The notes under the pieces are model-generated. The model saw only the letters and a program-made list of their open reading frames with translations, was not told where the DNA came from and searched no databases. A stretch of DNA of 64,000 bases from Flavobacterium sp. ov086 (GTDB lineage Bacteria; Bacteroidota; Bacteroidia; Flavobacteriales; Flavobacteriaceae). The stretch is from the NCBI RefSeq assembly GCF_900187965.1, contig NZ_FZNL01000003.1, forward strand, positions 186,001 to 250,000, written 5' to 3'. Both the position numbers and the translations under genes were made by a program. Shown here one piece after another: positions 42,301 through 51,526 of this stretch (its first letter is position 1; each line of letters begins with the position of its first letter).

Positions 42301-43115
42301 CAAGTTTTACTACGAATTATTTTGGTTATGGTAATGAAACTAAAAATAACGATGAAGCTTTTGGAATGGATTATAATCGTGTTCGTATTCAGAAATTTAA
42401 TGTTTCTGGTGCCATTAGACATGTTGGGCGTTACGGAAGCGAATTTAGTATTCAGCCAATGTTGCAACAACTAAGAGTCGAAGAAACAGATAATAGATTT
42501 ATAGACACTCCAAATATCGTAAATCCGGTGGTCTTTGACAGTCAGCTTTATGGTGGTATGAAAGTGAAATATCATTTTAAAAATGCCGATTTTGCTGCAA
42601 AACCTACTCTTGGAGTTGCTTTTATGATCTCGGCGACCTGGATAGCAAATTTAGATGATACAAAACAAAATTTCCCAACACTGGAAAGTCTTTTAGGTTT
42701 TACACATAAAATTGATCACAACGGAAAATTAGTATTGGCAACTCTTTTAAAAGGAAAAGCTGTTCTAAATAATAATTATGAATTCTATCAAGGTGCGACT
42801 TTAGGTGGCGATACAGATTTGCGCGGTTATAGAAACCAACGCTTTTTAGGAAGTTCTTATTTCTCTCAAAGCTCTGATTTACGTCTTACTATTGGTAAAA
42901 TTCAACGCACTGTAGCTCCAATGACTTACGGAATTTTAGGTGGCTTTGACTACGGAAGAATATGGCTTGACGGCGAAAGTTCCAAAAAATGGCATCAGGA
43001 TTATGGTGGCGGACTTTGGATAAATGCCATTAATGTGATAACGGCAAGAATCTCTTATTTTAAATCTCCTGATGAAGTGGGAAGAGTTATTTTTGGAGCA
43101 GCATATAGCTTTTAG
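39381..43115 (+). CDS. Outer-membrane lipoprotein: metallophosphoesterase, kinase-like middle part, beta-barrel
   Basis: The 1244-residue protein has a lipobox (LLVYSC near residue 29). A calcineurin-like phosphoesterase domain follows at about 50-340 (GDAG, LFLGDNIY, PGNHDW, AIHHPL, SGHDHNL). A middle region at about 440-720 contains IGDWDRHSDQW (Asp621-His625) and PRDRDQAF (Asp648-Asp650), which recall the catalytic and metal loops of atypical kinases. The last 330 residues are a surface-antigen-like barrel (LNGFYYFATGGLEFNY, GGDTDLRGYRNQRFLG). It is likely anchored in the outer membrane with its enzymatic parts in the periplasm. Similar long proteins are annotated in Bacteroidota as metallophosphoesterases. 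Confidence 0.82.
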   Translation: MKLFLDNHFITKIKTCSLAIVVLLLVYSCATHKAQYGKNVSANQTENATDSIKIAHTFYLVGDAGNADEEQAQQTLELLHQKLKKSGKKATLLFLGDNIYPKGFPANDNASDKALAETKLTNQLKLTEGFKGKTIFIPGNHDWYNGIKGLERQADFVTKYLNDKKAFLPRKACPIEDIKIDSTTTLVTIDSEWFLEDWDNHPTINDNCDIKTREDFFTELESVLNKNQEKTVVLAIHHPLMSNGSHGGQYSLEKQLFPLEQKIPLPVIGSIINLLRKTSGASPQDIQNKQYTIYAKRIKTLIQGQKNIIVVSGHDHNLQFVNKENIKQIISGAGSKSEAARAINSTEFSYGGNGYATLTLFKSGDAKVTFFGNENNHEKQLFEKEIIKAKEFNWGAYSNNNFPPTVTTSIYSKKMTQKSFIHKFLFGNHYRKYYSLPIEAKTATLDTLMGGLKPIREGGGHQSISLRMADPKGREYVMRAMKKSATAFLQSVAFKDQYIVNDFDDTYAENFLLDFYTTSHPYTPFAIGSMADKLGILHTNPVLYYIPKQNTLREFNSNFGDELYMVEERPSDNFLDAKNFGNPTNIISTDDMMMNLHKDEKYSVDEKEYIKARLFDMLIGDWDRHSDQWRWAEHKIGDKVVYKPIPRDRDQAFAKYDGTLLSLLINIPALRHQRTFKSKLDNVKWINREPYPMDLAFLKTAEEKDWIAQAKFIQDNLSDKDIDEAFKNLPKEVQDETIEDIKQKLRSRKKELQQYASTYFDVLSHTVMIAGTDKKDKFVINHNAKKSLEIQVFRIKKEGDELVYTKTVTDAKTSNLWIYGLDDSDVFEVIGDQKSSIKIRLIGGQNNDTYNIKNGKRVIVYDFKSKNNTYNLDSKTCTQLTDDYDVNLYNYEKPKYNVVSGLPNIGYNPDDGVKLGFNLNYTVNNFKQNPYTQRHVLNGFYYFATGGLEFNYVAHFPGLLGKWVIDVESQYTTPSFTTNYFGYGNETKNNDEAFGMDYNRVRIQKFNVSGAIRHVGRYGSEFSIQPMLQQLRVEETDNRFIDTPNIVNPVVFDSQLYGGMKVKYHFKNADFAAKPTLGVAFMISATWIANLDDTKQNFPTLESLLGFTHKIDHNGKLVLATLLKGKAVLNNNYEFYQGATLGGDTDLRGYRNQRFLGSSYFSQSSDLRLTIGKIQRTVAPMTYGILGGFDYGRIWLDGESSKKWHQDYGGGLWINAINVITARISYFKSPDEVGRVIFGAAYSF

Positions 43116-43158
43116 TTAGGTACAAAGGTTCAGAACAGCAAAGGTTCAAAGGTTTTTT

Positions 43159-43219
43159 GCCACGAATTTCACAAATTTTCACTAATTAATTATTCGTGGA
43201 AATTCGTGAAATTCGTGGT
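43159..43219. repeat. CCACGAAT-type palindrome after the phosphoesterase gene
   Basis: GCCACGAATTTCAC is mirrored by GTGAAATTCGTGG. AAAGG-type and CTTAG-type words flank it on both sides, making up the whole gap to the convergent lipoprotein gene. Confidence 0.8.
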
Positions 43220-43283
43220 TAACTTTTTTAACTAAGCGGCGTCTTAGTACCTTAGAAACTTAGCACCTTACTAGCTTAAATAA

Positions 43284-44144
43284 TTATTTCAACTTAAACT
43301 CGTACATCTTACCTCCTATTTTGTTTGTTTTTTCGTCGGCGATAAGTAATGTATTATTGTCTTTGAAAACTATTGCTTCTTTTTGCGAAAAGTTACCTAG
43401 TTTTATTTCGGTTTGGGTGCCTTTATGAAATAAATCGTCTTTGTAATCTTTAAACAAAACAATTTTATCATGACTTAACAATACTACTTTTTTTCCGTCA
43501 GGACTTATTGTTGCACTTGTTAAAACACAATGATTGTAGTTATTGCAGGTTTTGAACTCTCCTATTTTGGTTGCTTTTTGTGTTCCTGGTGCATTTAGAA
43601 TTTTATAGATAAAAGCAGTTCCGTCAAAATTCTTGCTTCGGTTTTTAGTAAAAAGATAAAAGTAATTTCCGTGTTCGAAGAAACCTTCAACATCAAAAAA
43701 CATTTCTTTTTTCTTTGGAGGAAATTCGGTTTGTTCTGGATACGAAAATGAAACTTTATATTCGGCTACAGCCAAATCTTTATTCAACTGGTTTTTGTTG
43801 ACTTTATAAATACATAAATCTTTGCGCTCATTGTCGTTATTTCCGAAGTCACCGATGTAAATATTGCCGCTTTTGTCTTTTGTAATATCTTCCCAATCTA
43901 CATTTGTGGCGTTTGTAATCGTTATGGTTTTATCTAATTTCCCATCTGAGTTTATGGCGTAGATTTTATTCGCATTTCCGCTATCTTCTAAAGTATAAAT
44001 CAGATTAGTTTCTGGGAAATACGTAATTCCCGAAACTTCTTTCAACTTTTTAGGAAGCGAATAAAGTGTCTTAAAATCACTATTTGATTCTTGCTGACAA
44101 GCTAGTAAAGCAATAGAAATTCCAAGTAAAAAAAACTTTTTCAT
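43284..44144 (-). CDS. Beta-propeller-like lipoprotein (SdiA-regulated-like)
   Basis: The 286-residue protein has a lipobox (ALLACQQ, Cys at 16) and repeats of propeller-blade type: KLKEVSGITYFPETNLIYTLEDSGNANKIYAIN, WEDITKDKSGNIYIGDFGNND, and NTLLIADEKTNKIGGKMYEFKL. This is the pattern of SdiA-regulated or esterase-like/strictosidine-synthase-like propellers, many of which are exported in Bacteroidota. No catalytic residues are evident. It is convergent with the phosphoesterase gene. Confidence 0.7.
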   Translation of the reverse strand: MKKFFLLGISIALLACQQESNSDFKTLYSLPKKLKEVSGITYFPETNLIYTLEDSGNANKIYAINSDGKLDKTITITNATNVDWEDITKDKSGNIYIGDFGNNDNERKDLCIYKVNKNQLNKDLAVAEYKVSFSYPEQTEFPPKKKEMFFDVEGFFEHGNYFYLFTKNRSKNFDGTAFIYKILNAPGTQKATKIGEFKTCNNYNHCVLTSATISPDGKKVVLLSHDKIVLFKDYKDDLFHKGTQTEIKLGNFSQKEAIVFKDNNTLLIADEKTNKIGGKMYEFKLK

Positions 44145-44189
44145 AAGATTACATTTTTATTATTTTGCCACTGATTAAATGGCTAAAAA

Positions 44190-45242
44190 TTAGATTAAGT
44201 TAGTGTTCTTAAAGTTACGTGTAATAAACTCAAATGCTGCAAACATAATGTGCCCCATTGATTTTGCGTTTTTGAATTTCATATCATTGGTATAACGATA
44301 CAATTCCATTTTTAGTTGATTCAAATGTTCTTCTGTCGAAATAGTATCGTGACACATAATACTCAATAATTTCTTGATTCTGTTTTCGGCAGAGTGAATA
44401 CGTTTTGCCAGAATCGCTCTTTCTTCGTCTTTGTACTGAATGATCGAACGTTCTTCGAGTTTCTCTTTAATCAATTTTATCATCGGATAATTTTCCTTAA
44501 AAAACTGCGGACGATAAACTTTAAAATTGCCTTCGTAACATTGTTGATCAAAATCGATTGGGCGAATTTTATAAACCACCTGATCAAAATCGTGAATTGG
44601 CACTATCACATAATTATACGCACGCATATCTCCTAAAAGTCTAATCATACAACGCTCGTTGAACTTGACAAACTCTTTTGCGATTTGCGATTTTTCCATT
44701 TCGGTACAATTATCCAATAATGTATCCATAAAAACATCCCCCGGAATTCCGATAATATGTTCTTCTATAAGCGTGTCTTTATAGACCAAAAAGTTGATTT
44801 TGTCGGGCGAAAGAATATCTTCTAATTCTAAACCATAAATTCTGGAAGCATCTGCTTTTTTAATATAAAAGTGAACGTAGTTATCATTGAGAATATTTCG
44901 GACTTTAATTCTGAAAGGTTTCGAATTTCCGAAAGTGCAATAATCAATTGCATCAATATTCAGAAACTGAATAATTTCGCTATTTCCATCAGAATGCAAA
45001 AGTGAATATATTTTTTTCAGATTCAAATCGATTTCATTTCTTTCAAATTCGCTGTAATAAACCCTAATCCATAAAGTATCTGTTTCATTTTTATCATATA
45101 CATTTATAGAGCCCGAAAAACGCAATAGATCATCATAGAACACAGATACTTTCGAAATACGTTCGTATCGCTCTAAATAACTTAAAAGGGATTGCGTTAA
45201 AGGATAAGAAGGTTTTTTTAAGACCATTAAAGGTTCACTCAT
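44190..45242 (-). CDS. Unknown cytosolic protein with faint kinase-like motifs
   Basis: The 350-residue protein has no signal or membrane segment. A central part reads RLLGDMRAYNYVIV (Gly204, Asp205, Arg207, Asn210), followed at 226-233 by IRPIDFDQ. The spacing and residues resemble the catalytic loop (GD-x-R-x-x-N) and metal motif (D-F-D) of aminoglycoside/HipA-type kinase folds, but the N-terminal ATP-binding half is not obvious. The C-terminal 100 residues are helical and basic. I do not recognise the family. It is the first of two minus-strand genes, followed by the propeller-like lipoprotein. Confidence 0.6.
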   Translation of the reverse strand: MSEPLMVLKKPSYPLTQSLLSYLERYERISKVSVFYDDLLRFSGSINVYDKNETDTLWIRVYYSEFERNEIDLNLKKIYSLLHSDGNSEIIQFLNIDAIDYCTFGNSKPFRIKVRNILNDNYVHFYIKKADASRIYGLELEDILSPDKINFLVYKDTLIEEHIIGIPGDVFMDTLLDNCTEMEKSQIAKEFVKFNERCMIRLLGDMRAYNYVIVPIHDFDQVVYKIRPIDFDQQCYEGNFKVYRPQFFKENYPMIKLIKEKLEERSIIQYKDEERAILAKRIHSAENRIKKLLSIMCHDTISTEEHLNQLKMELYRYTNDMKFKNAKSMGHIMFAAFEFITRNFKNTNLI

Positions 45243-45349
45243 TTTGAATATCTTTAATACAAATTTACATTAATTCATTTTAAAGTTAGAATTTAGCGTA
45301 ACAATAAACAAGTTGAGTCGTCATACTTAAAACTAAAACCGAAATAAAT

Positions 45350-46261
45350 TTGGAAACCATACTTACCATTGAGAATCTTAGTAAAAGATACGGGCGCATT
45401 CAAGCCTTAAAAGATGTGTCTTTTAAAATACAAAAAGGCCGTGTTTACGGTATTTTAGGACCAAACGGAAGTGGAAAATCTACCACTTTAGGAATTGTAT
45501 TGAATGTTGTAAACAGAACTTCGGGCAATTACAGCTGGTTTGATGGGAAGATTCAAACTCATGAAGCCTTAAAAAAAGTAGGTGCGATTATCGAAAGACC
45601 TAACTTTTACCCGTACATGACTGCCGAGGAAAACTTAAAATTGGTTTGTAAAATAAAAAGCATCAATTATTCTAAGATCACCGAAAAACTGGATCTTGTT
45701 GGTTTAACGGAAAGAAAAGACAGCAAATTCAGCACTTTTTCGTTAGGAATGAAACAACGTCTGGCCATTGCTTCGGCGCTTTTAAATGATCCTGAAATTT
45801 TGATTTTGGATGAACCAACGAATGGTTTAGATCCGCAGGGAATTCATCAGATTAGAGATATTATTAAAAAAATTGCCTCGCAAGGAACTACAATTTTATT
45901 GGCTTCACATTTATTAGACGAAGTCGAAAAAGTATGTTCGCATGTTATTGTTTTAAGAAAAGGCGAAATCCTATATTCAGGTTCGGTTGACGGTATGTCT
46001 GCCAATGAAGGTTTCTTTGAACTTCAGGCTAATGATAATTTAGCATTAAAATTGATTTTACAAAATCATGAAGCTGTTGACAGAATCACGGAAGAAGACG
46101 GAAAAATATTGGTTTATTTAAAATCAGATTTATCAGCTTCAGAACTGAATTTGTTTTTATTTTCTAAAAATATCGCTTTAAGTCATTTAGTAAAACGCAA
46201 AAACAGTCTTGAAGCACAATTTTTAGAATTAACCAAAAACGCTACTATCAAATCCAACTAA
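45350..46261 (+). CDS. ABC transporter ATP-binding protein
   Basis: The 303-residue protein has Walker A GPNGSGKST (about residue 37), signature FSLGMKQR (near 135), Walker B ILILDEPTNGLDPQG (near 155) and the switch His in LLASHLLDEVEKV. A C-terminal extension of about 80 residues follows, as in the DrrA/NatA-like class. The best start is TTG 45350 (reads METILTIENLSKRYG); no ATG is available. It is 3 bases before the permease gene and should energise it. Confidence 0.92.
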   Translation: METILTIENLSKRYGRIQALKDVSFKIQKGRVYGILGPNGSGKSTTLGIVLNVVNRTSGNYSWFDGKIQTHEALKKVGAIIERPNFYPYMTAEENLKLVCKIKSINYSKITEKLDLVGLTERKDSKFSTFSLGMKQRLAIASALLNDPEILILDEPTNGLDPQGIHQIRDIIKKIASQGTTILLASHLLDEVEKVCSHVIVLRKGEILYSGSVDGMSANEGFFELQANDNLALKLILQNHEAVDRITEEDGKILVYLKSDLSASELNLFLFSKNIALSHLVKRKNSLEAQFLELTKNATIKSN

Positions 46262-46264
46262 GCC

Positions 46265-47101
46265 ATGAACAGACTTATATCTATAGAATTACAAAAAATC
46301 TGGAAAAACAAAGCCAGTAAAGTACTTACGTTAACCTATTTCATTTTACTTTCGTTTATTGCATTAATTGCATCGATAAAATTTGACATTGGCCCTTTTA
46401 AATTTCATTTGGCTGAAATGGGGATTTTCAACTTTCCATATATCTGGCATTTTAATACTTATATCGCAGCATGGTTAAAATTTTTCCTCGCCATTGTTAT
46501 CGTTTCCATGATGGCAAACGAATATAGTTATGGTACTTTAAAACAAAATTTAATTGACGGTTTAAGTAAAAAAGAATTCATTTTATCAAAGTTTCTTACT
46601 GTAGTTCTTTTTGCATTATGCTCAACAGTTTTTGTATTTGTGATGAGTTTATTATTAGGTTTTAGCTTTTCATCTTATACAGAACTAGATGTTGTTTTTA
46701 TGCATTTAGATTATTTATTAGCCTTTTTTGTAAAACTAATTGGTTTCTTTTCTTTCTGTTTATTTCTGGGAATTTTAGTAAAACGTTCTGCTTTTGCTTT
46801 AGGTTTTCTTTTGGTTTGGAGTATAATTGAAGGAATTCTAAAAGGCCTTTTAACCTTTAAAATTTTCCCAGACAGCAATACAGGTGATTATATCATGCAA
46901 TTTCTTCCATTAGAAGCTATGTCTAATTTGATCATTGAACCATTTTCAAGACTTTCTGTAGTAAGAAGTATAGGAACTCAGATAGGTGTTAATAACATTA
47001 AAGATTATGGTGTTCACTACCTTTCAATTCTCATAGTTTTAGTCTGGACCTTTTTATTTACATACTTTTCTTATAAACTATTAAAAAATCGAGATTTATA
47101 G
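46265..47101 (+). CDS. ABC transporter permease (ABC-2 type)
   Basis: The 278-residue protein has about six membrane segments and the ABC-2 pattern: IELQKIWKNKASKVLTLTYF at the start, then MMANEYSYGTLKQNLIDGLSKKEFILSKF in the first cytosolic loop. This class exports lipids, antibiotics or sodium, or supports gliding machinery (GldF-like). The substrate cannot be told. The next gene, for a T9SS substrate, begins 13 bases after its stop. Confidence 0.88.
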   Translation: MNRLISIELQKIWKNKASKVLTLTYFILLSFIALIASIKFDIGPFKFHLAEMGIFNFPYIWHFNTYIAAWLKFFLAIVIVSMMANEYSYGTLKQNLIDGLSKKEFILSKFLTVVLFALCSTVFVFVMSLLLGFSFSSYTELDVVFMHLDYLLAFFVKLIGFFSFCLFLGILVKRSAFALGFLLVWSIIEGILKGLLTFKIFPDSNTGDYIMQFLPLEAMSNLIIEPFSRLSVVRSIGTQIGVNNIKDYGVHYLSILIVLVWTFLFTYFSYKLLKNRDL

Positions 47102-47109
47102 TATATTTG
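47102..47109 (+). promoter_or_regulatory. Possible -7 box directly before the T9SS-secreted protein
   Basis: TATATTTG matches TAnnTTTG and ends 5 bases before the ATG at 47115. If it is used, transcription would start at or next to the start codon, giving a leaderless mRNA. No TTG -33 element is clear. Confidence 0.35.
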
Positions 47110-47114
47110 TGACT

Positions 47115-49451
47115 ATGGATCATTTTAAATGTCTTTTAGCTGCACTCTTTCTATGTTGCTTATCTTTTAAGGTAAATGCACAATATATAAGTATAGATGA
47201 TCAAAAAACACCGCAAGAATTAATTGAAAATATATTAGTCAATAGTTCTTGCGTTTCTATCACAAACTCATCAGGAAAAGGAGATACTTTTACTCCCGGA
47301 AAAAACAGCTTTGCCTATTTTAATGCAGCTGGCACTAGTTTTCCATTTGCAGATGGAGTTGTTTTAACGACCTCTACAAGCGGAAATGCTGTTGGACCTT
47401 ATATAACTAGTCCGGGAGGAGGAAGTACAGACTGGAAAGGTGATGCAGATTTAAATCAGGTTCTGGGAATTAGTTCTATAAATGCGACATCTTTAGAATT
47501 CGATTTTGTTCCCTTGACTGATTTTCTAAGTTTCAATTATATTTTTGCTTCTAATGAGTATCAATATTTTTTTCCTTGTCAATATTCTGATGGATTTGCT
47601 TTTTTAATTAAAGAGGCCGGAACTAGTGACCCTTATAAAAATCTCGCAGTTTTACCCAATACGACGACACCAGTTTCCTCAACAAATGTTCGTCCAAAAA
47701 TTGAACCCGGAACAGCAATCAACGGAGATAAATATGATGGCTGTCCTGCTGAAAACCAAAACTACTTTAATGGTTTAAATTCGGTATCAAGCCCAATAAA
47801 CTACGCAGGTCAAACCATTGTTATGAATGCACAGACACAAGTTGTCGCAGGAAAAAAATACCATATAAAACTTGTTATTGCCGATGATAATAACCAATAT
47901 TATGATTCGGCTGTTTTTTTGCAAGCTGGTAGTTTTACGTCTAAAATTGATTTTGGACCAGATCAGACCACTTTAAACAATGATCCTGTGTGCTATGGAC
48001 AAACCAAAGTCTTAGACACAAAATTAGCAAGCACTTATAATTACAAATGGTACAAAGATGGTGTATTAATTAGCGGCGCCAATGGTCCGACATATACTCC
48101 AACGGTATCGGGAACTTATAAAGTTGAATGTATCCTGACTCCTTCAATTTGTATGCTAACAGGACAAATTCAACTTGACTTCGCCGCAGAAATTCTATCA
48201 ACTGATACTCCTTTAGTTCAATGCGATGATAATACAGACGGAATTGGCATTTTTGACCTAACAAAAGTTGATAATATTGTAAAAAACAATGTTGCCGACA
48301 TTACAAATAATGGTTATTACGAATTATTAGCAGATGCTCAAAATAAGACACACCCTATTTTAAATCCTGAAAAATATACTAACAAAGCTCCTAACCAAAT
48401 TGTTTTTGCCAGACTTGAAAACAAATATGGCTGCTACAATATTGCTCAGGTTACATTACAAATTTCGGCTGCAACAATGCCTAATCAAAGCCCAATTGCA
48501 ATCTGTGATGCAGATGATAAACAAGATGGTTTTTATGAATTCAATCTTGATACAGAAGTTACTCCACAAGTCCTCACAGGCTTACCAAGTGGTTTAGTTC
48601 CTGAATATTACTTATCTGAAAATGATGCTTTAGCACAAATAAATAAATTACCAAATATCTTTAAAAATACCACTGCCAATAATCAAACCATTTATGCCCG
48701 TATCATTAACGGAGCAGATTGTTATGATATTACTGCTGTACCACTTGTTGTAAATACTTTTGATCCGCCTAATTTTCAAGATGAATCTGATATCCTATGC
48801 AAAGGAGATTTCACAACATTGACTGTTGCAACGGGTTTCAGCAGCTATTCTTGGAATACTGATCCTACAAATACCACTAATTCATTAGTCGTTTATGATG
48901 CCGGCGATTATTCTGTAATTGTGACAGATGCAAATGGTTGTGACAAAACTAAAAAATTCAAGATAATTTCATCTGAACCCGCAAAAATAACGGATGTTGT
49001 TACTAAAGATTTTTCAGGAACTGACAATTCTGCTTTAATAAAATTTACCGGGGTTGGAAATTATGAATTCTCTTTAGATGGCATCGCTTATCAGGACAAT
49101 CCTTTATTTATGGGAGTAAAACCAGGAATATATAACGCCACGGCAAGAGACAAAAACGGATGTGGTATTTCTAACGCATTCCTTTTTTATGTCTTAGATT
49201 ACCCAAGATTTTTTACTCCAAACGGAGACGGATATAATGATTTATGGTTTATAAAAGATTTCGATCAGCTTCCTGCCTACAAAGTATCTATTTTTGACCG
49301 CTACGGGAAATTATTAAAACAAATGGACCAAACCAGCTTAGGATGGAACGGAACTTATAACGGACAGCAACTTCCATCAGATGATTATTGGTTTACTTTA
49401 ATTCTCGTAAACGGAACAGGCATTAAAGGACACTTTAGCCTAAAAAGATAA
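47115..49451 (+). CDS. T9SS type B secreted protein with choice-of-anchor L domain
   Basis: The 778-residue protein has a signal peptide (ending KVNAQ). A choice-of-anchor L domain spans about 20-270 (ENILVNSSCVSITNSSGKG, FPFADGVVLTTSTSGNAVGP, LSFNYIFASNEYQYF). Ig-like or SprB-like repeats follow in the middle (YKWYKDGVLISGANGPTYTPTVSGTYKVEC; YSWNTDPTNTTNSLVVYDAGDYSVIVTDANGC). The CHU_C-type C-terminal domain (FFTPNGDGYNDLWFIKDFDQ to HFSLKR) directs type IX secretion. It is probably a surface adhesin. I used ATG 47115 rather than GTG 47109, which falls in the -7-like box. Confidence 0.92.
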   Translation: MDHFKCLLAALFLCCLSFKVNAQYISIDDQKTPQELIENILVNSSCVSITNSSGKGDTFTPGKNSFAYFNAAGTSFPFADGVVLTTSTSGNAVGPYITSPGGGSTDWKGDADLNQVLGISSINATSLEFDFVPLTDFLSFNYIFASNEYQYFFPCQYSDGFAFLIKEAGTSDPYKNLAVLPNTTTPVSSTNVRPKIEPGTAINGDKYDGCPAENQNYFNGLNSVSSPINYAGQTIVMNAQTQVVAGKKYHIKLVIADDNNQYYDSAVFLQAGSFTSKIDFGPDQTTLNNDPVCYGQTKVLDTKLASTYNYKWYKDGVLISGANGPTYTPTVSGTYKVECILTPSICMLTGQIQLDFAAEILSTDTPLVQCDDNTDGIGIFDLTKVDNIVKNNVADITNNGYYELLADAQNKTHPILNPEKYTNKAPNQIVFARLENKYGCYNIAQVTLQISAATMPNQSPIAICDADDKQDGFYEFNLDTEVTPQVLTGLPSGLVPEYYLSENDALAQINKLPNIFKNTTANNQTIYARIINGADCYDITAVPLVVNTFDPPNFQDESDILCKGDFTTLTVATGFSSYSWNTDPTNTTNSLVVYDAGDYSVIVTDANGCDKTKKFKIISSEPAKITDVVTKDFSGTDNSALIKFTGVGNYEFSLDGIAYQDNPLFMGVKPGIYNATARDKNGCGISNAFLFYVLDYPRFFTPNGDGYNDLWFIKDFDQLPAYKVSIFDRYGKLLKQMDQTSLGWNGTYNGQQLPSDDYWFTLILVNGTGIKGHFSLKR

Positions 49452-49500
49452 TCTCTCTGAAATCCCGAACCAGAGATTAGAAAATCAAATAATTAAAAAC

Positions 49501-49544
49501 AAAAAAATCCCAAATTCCAATAAATTGGATTTGGGATTTTTTTT
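49501..49544. terminator. Bidirectional terminator between T9SS protein gene and typA
   Basis: ATCCCAAAT (49507-49515) pairs with ATTTGGGAT (49529-49537), extended by CCAA/TTGG after a one-base bulge, with seven A bases on the left and eight T bases on the right. It serves both convergent genes. Confidence 0.85.
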
Positions 49545-49561
49545 ATATAAAAATTGTAGAA

Positions 49562-51358
49562 TTAGATTTTAAATCTTTTTCTATCAGTTTCTGTCAAATA
49601 GATTTTTCTCAAACGAATAGATTTTGGTGTAACCTCTACATATTCATCTTTTTGAATGTACTCTAAAGCTTCTTCAAGAGAGAAAATGATTGGAGGAATA
49701 ATTCTCGCTTTTTCATCATTTCCAGAAGAACGAACGTTAGACTGTTTTTTCTCTTTAGTTACGTTTACACACATATCATCACCACGAGAGTTTTCTCCAA
49801 TTACCTGACCTTCGTAGATCTCAGCATTTGGTTCAACAAAAAACTTACCACGATCTTGTAATTTATCGATAGAATAAGGAATAGCTTTTCCTTTTTCCAT
49901 AGAAATCAATGAACCTTTGTTACGTCCGGCAATTTCTCCTTTGTAAGGCTCATATCCAATAAAACGGTGAGCCATAATAGCTTCACCAGCTGTTGCAGTA
50001 AGTAATTGGTTACGTAATCCAATAATTCCACGTGATGGAATATTAAATTTTACAATCATACGTTCCCCTTTAGTTTCCATAGAAAGCATTTCACCTTTAC
50101 GTAAAGTAACAAACTCTACAGCTCTACCGGAAAGATTTTCTGGTAAATCGATTGTCAATTCTTCAATTGGCTCACATTTTTTACCATCAATTTCTTTGAT
50201 GATAACTTGTGGCTGACCAATTTGCAACTCATACCCTTCTCTTCTCATTGTTTCAATAAGAACAGATAAGTGAAGTACTCCACGACCAAAAACCATGAAT
50301 TTATCAGCAGAATCAGTTTCACCTAACTTCATCGCTAAGTTTTTCTCTAATTCTTTTGTCAATCTTTCTCTAATATGGCGAGAAGTTACAAATTTACCCT
50401 CTTTACCAAAGAAAGGAGAGTCGTTGATAGTAAACAACATACTCATTGTAGGTTCGTCGATATCAATTGTTTTTAAACCTTCAGGATTTTCAAAATCAGC
50501 AATAGTATCACCAATTTCAAAACCTTCAACTCCAATAATTGCACAAATATCTCCAGCAATAACTTGTTGTACTTTTTTACGACCAAGTCCTTCAAAAGTA
50601 TGAAGTTCTTTGATACGAGATTTAGATATAGTACCATCTCTTTTTACTAATGAGATTGGCATACCTTCGTTAAGAACACCTCTTTCTAAACGACCAATAG
50701 CAATACGACCAGTAAATGCTGAGAAATCTAAAGAAGTAATCAACATTTGTGGTGTTCCTTCAGAAACTTTAGGAGCAGGTACATTTTCTACAACCATATC
50801 CAATAATGCTTCAACATTATCAGTTACGTTTTCCCAATGATCAGACATCCAGTTATTTTTAGCAGAACCATAAACTGTTGGAAAGTCCAACTGCCATTCT
50901 TCAGCACCTAATTCAAACATTAAGTCAAAAACTTTTTCGTGAACTTCTTCAGGAGTACAGTTTTCTTTATCAACTTTATTGATAACTACACATGGCTTAA
51001 GACCTAAGTCAATAGCTTTTTGTAATACAAAACGAGTTTGTGGCATTGGCCCCTCAAAAGCATCGACTAGCAAACATACACCATCGGCCATGTTCAATAC
51101 ACGTTCTACTTCACCTCCAAAATCCGCGTGGCCAGGAGTGTCAATAATATTGATTTTTGTTCCTTTATATTGAACTGATACGTTTTTAGAAGTAATAGTA
51201 ATACCTCTCTCACGCTCTAAATCGTTATTATCAAGAATTAAATCACCTGTATTTTCGTTGTCACGAAATAATTGACAGTGATACATAATTTTATCAACCA
51301 AAGTGGTTTTACCGTGATCGACGTGGGCAATAATTGCAATGTTTCTAATAGATTCCAT
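49562..51358 (-). CDS. typA: Ribosome-associated GTPase TypA/BipA
   Basis: TypA/BipA is an EF-G-like GTPase that acts on ribosome assembly and stress adaptation. The 598-residue protein has the GTPase motifs [14 protein letters not shown] (G1), RERGITI (G2), [15 protein letters not shown] (G3) and INKVDKENC (G4). The C-terminal domain shows [26 protein letters not shown] and the [14 protein letters not shown] loop. Length is normal. A TACCTTTG -7 box (51378-51385, minus) lies 20 bases before the ATG. Confidence 0.97.
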   Translation of the reverse strand: MESIRNIAIIAHVDHGKTTLVDKIMYHCQLFRDNENTGDLILDNNDLERERGITITSKNVSVQYKGTKINIIDTPGHADFGGEVERVLNMADGVCLLVDAFEGPMPQTRFVLQKAIDLGLKPCVVINKVDKENCTPEEVHEKVFDLMFELGAEEWQLDFPTVYGSAKNNWMSDHWENVTDNVEALLDMVVENVPAPKVSEGTPQMLITSLDFSAFTGRIAIGRLERGVLNEGMPISLVKRDGTISKSRIKELHTFEGLGRKKVQQVIAGDICAIIGVEGFEIGDTIADFENPEGLKTIDIDEPTMSMLFTINDSPFFGKEGKFVTSRHIRERLTKELEKNLAMKLGETDSADKFMVFGRGVLHLSVLIETMRREGYELQIGQPQVIIKEIDGKKCEPIEELTIDLPENLSGRAVEFVTLRKGEMLSMETKGERMIVKFNIPSRGIIGLRNQLLTATAGEAIMAHRFIGYEPYKGEIAGRNKGSLISMEKGKAIPYSIDKLQDRGKFFVEPNAEIYEGQVIGENSRGDDMCVNVTKEKKQSNVRSSGNDEKARIIPPIIFSLEEALEYIQKDEYVEVTPKSIRLRKIYLTETDRKRFKI

Positions 51359-51377
51359 CTGTGATTTTTAATGGGTG

Positions 51378-51385
51378 CAAAGGTA
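51378..51385 (-). promoter_or_regulatory. -7 box of typA
   Basis: TACCTTTG on the minus strand, matching TAnnTTTG, ends 20 bases before the typA start. A TTG at -33 is not clear. Confidence 0.5.
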
Positions 51386-51490
51386 CACTTTATTTTGATA
51401 TAAAAAACGTTTCTTAGATAGTTTGCGTATATACAAGTAATTAGTTCATCAAAAACAGCATTTATTTAAGCGTAATTTGAACTTTTGTTA

Positions 51491-51522
51491 TTGTTTAATT
51501 ATACTTAATTTAACTATATTTG
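51491..51522 (+). promoter_or_regulatory. Promoter of the PAS histidine kinase, probably leaderless
   Basis: TTG (51491-51493) and TATATTTG (51515-51522) are 21 bases apart, within the Bacteroidota -33/-7 spacing. The ATG follows 4 bases after the -7 box, so the transcript should begin at or very near the start codon. Confidence 0.55.
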
Positions 51523-51526
51523 AGTA

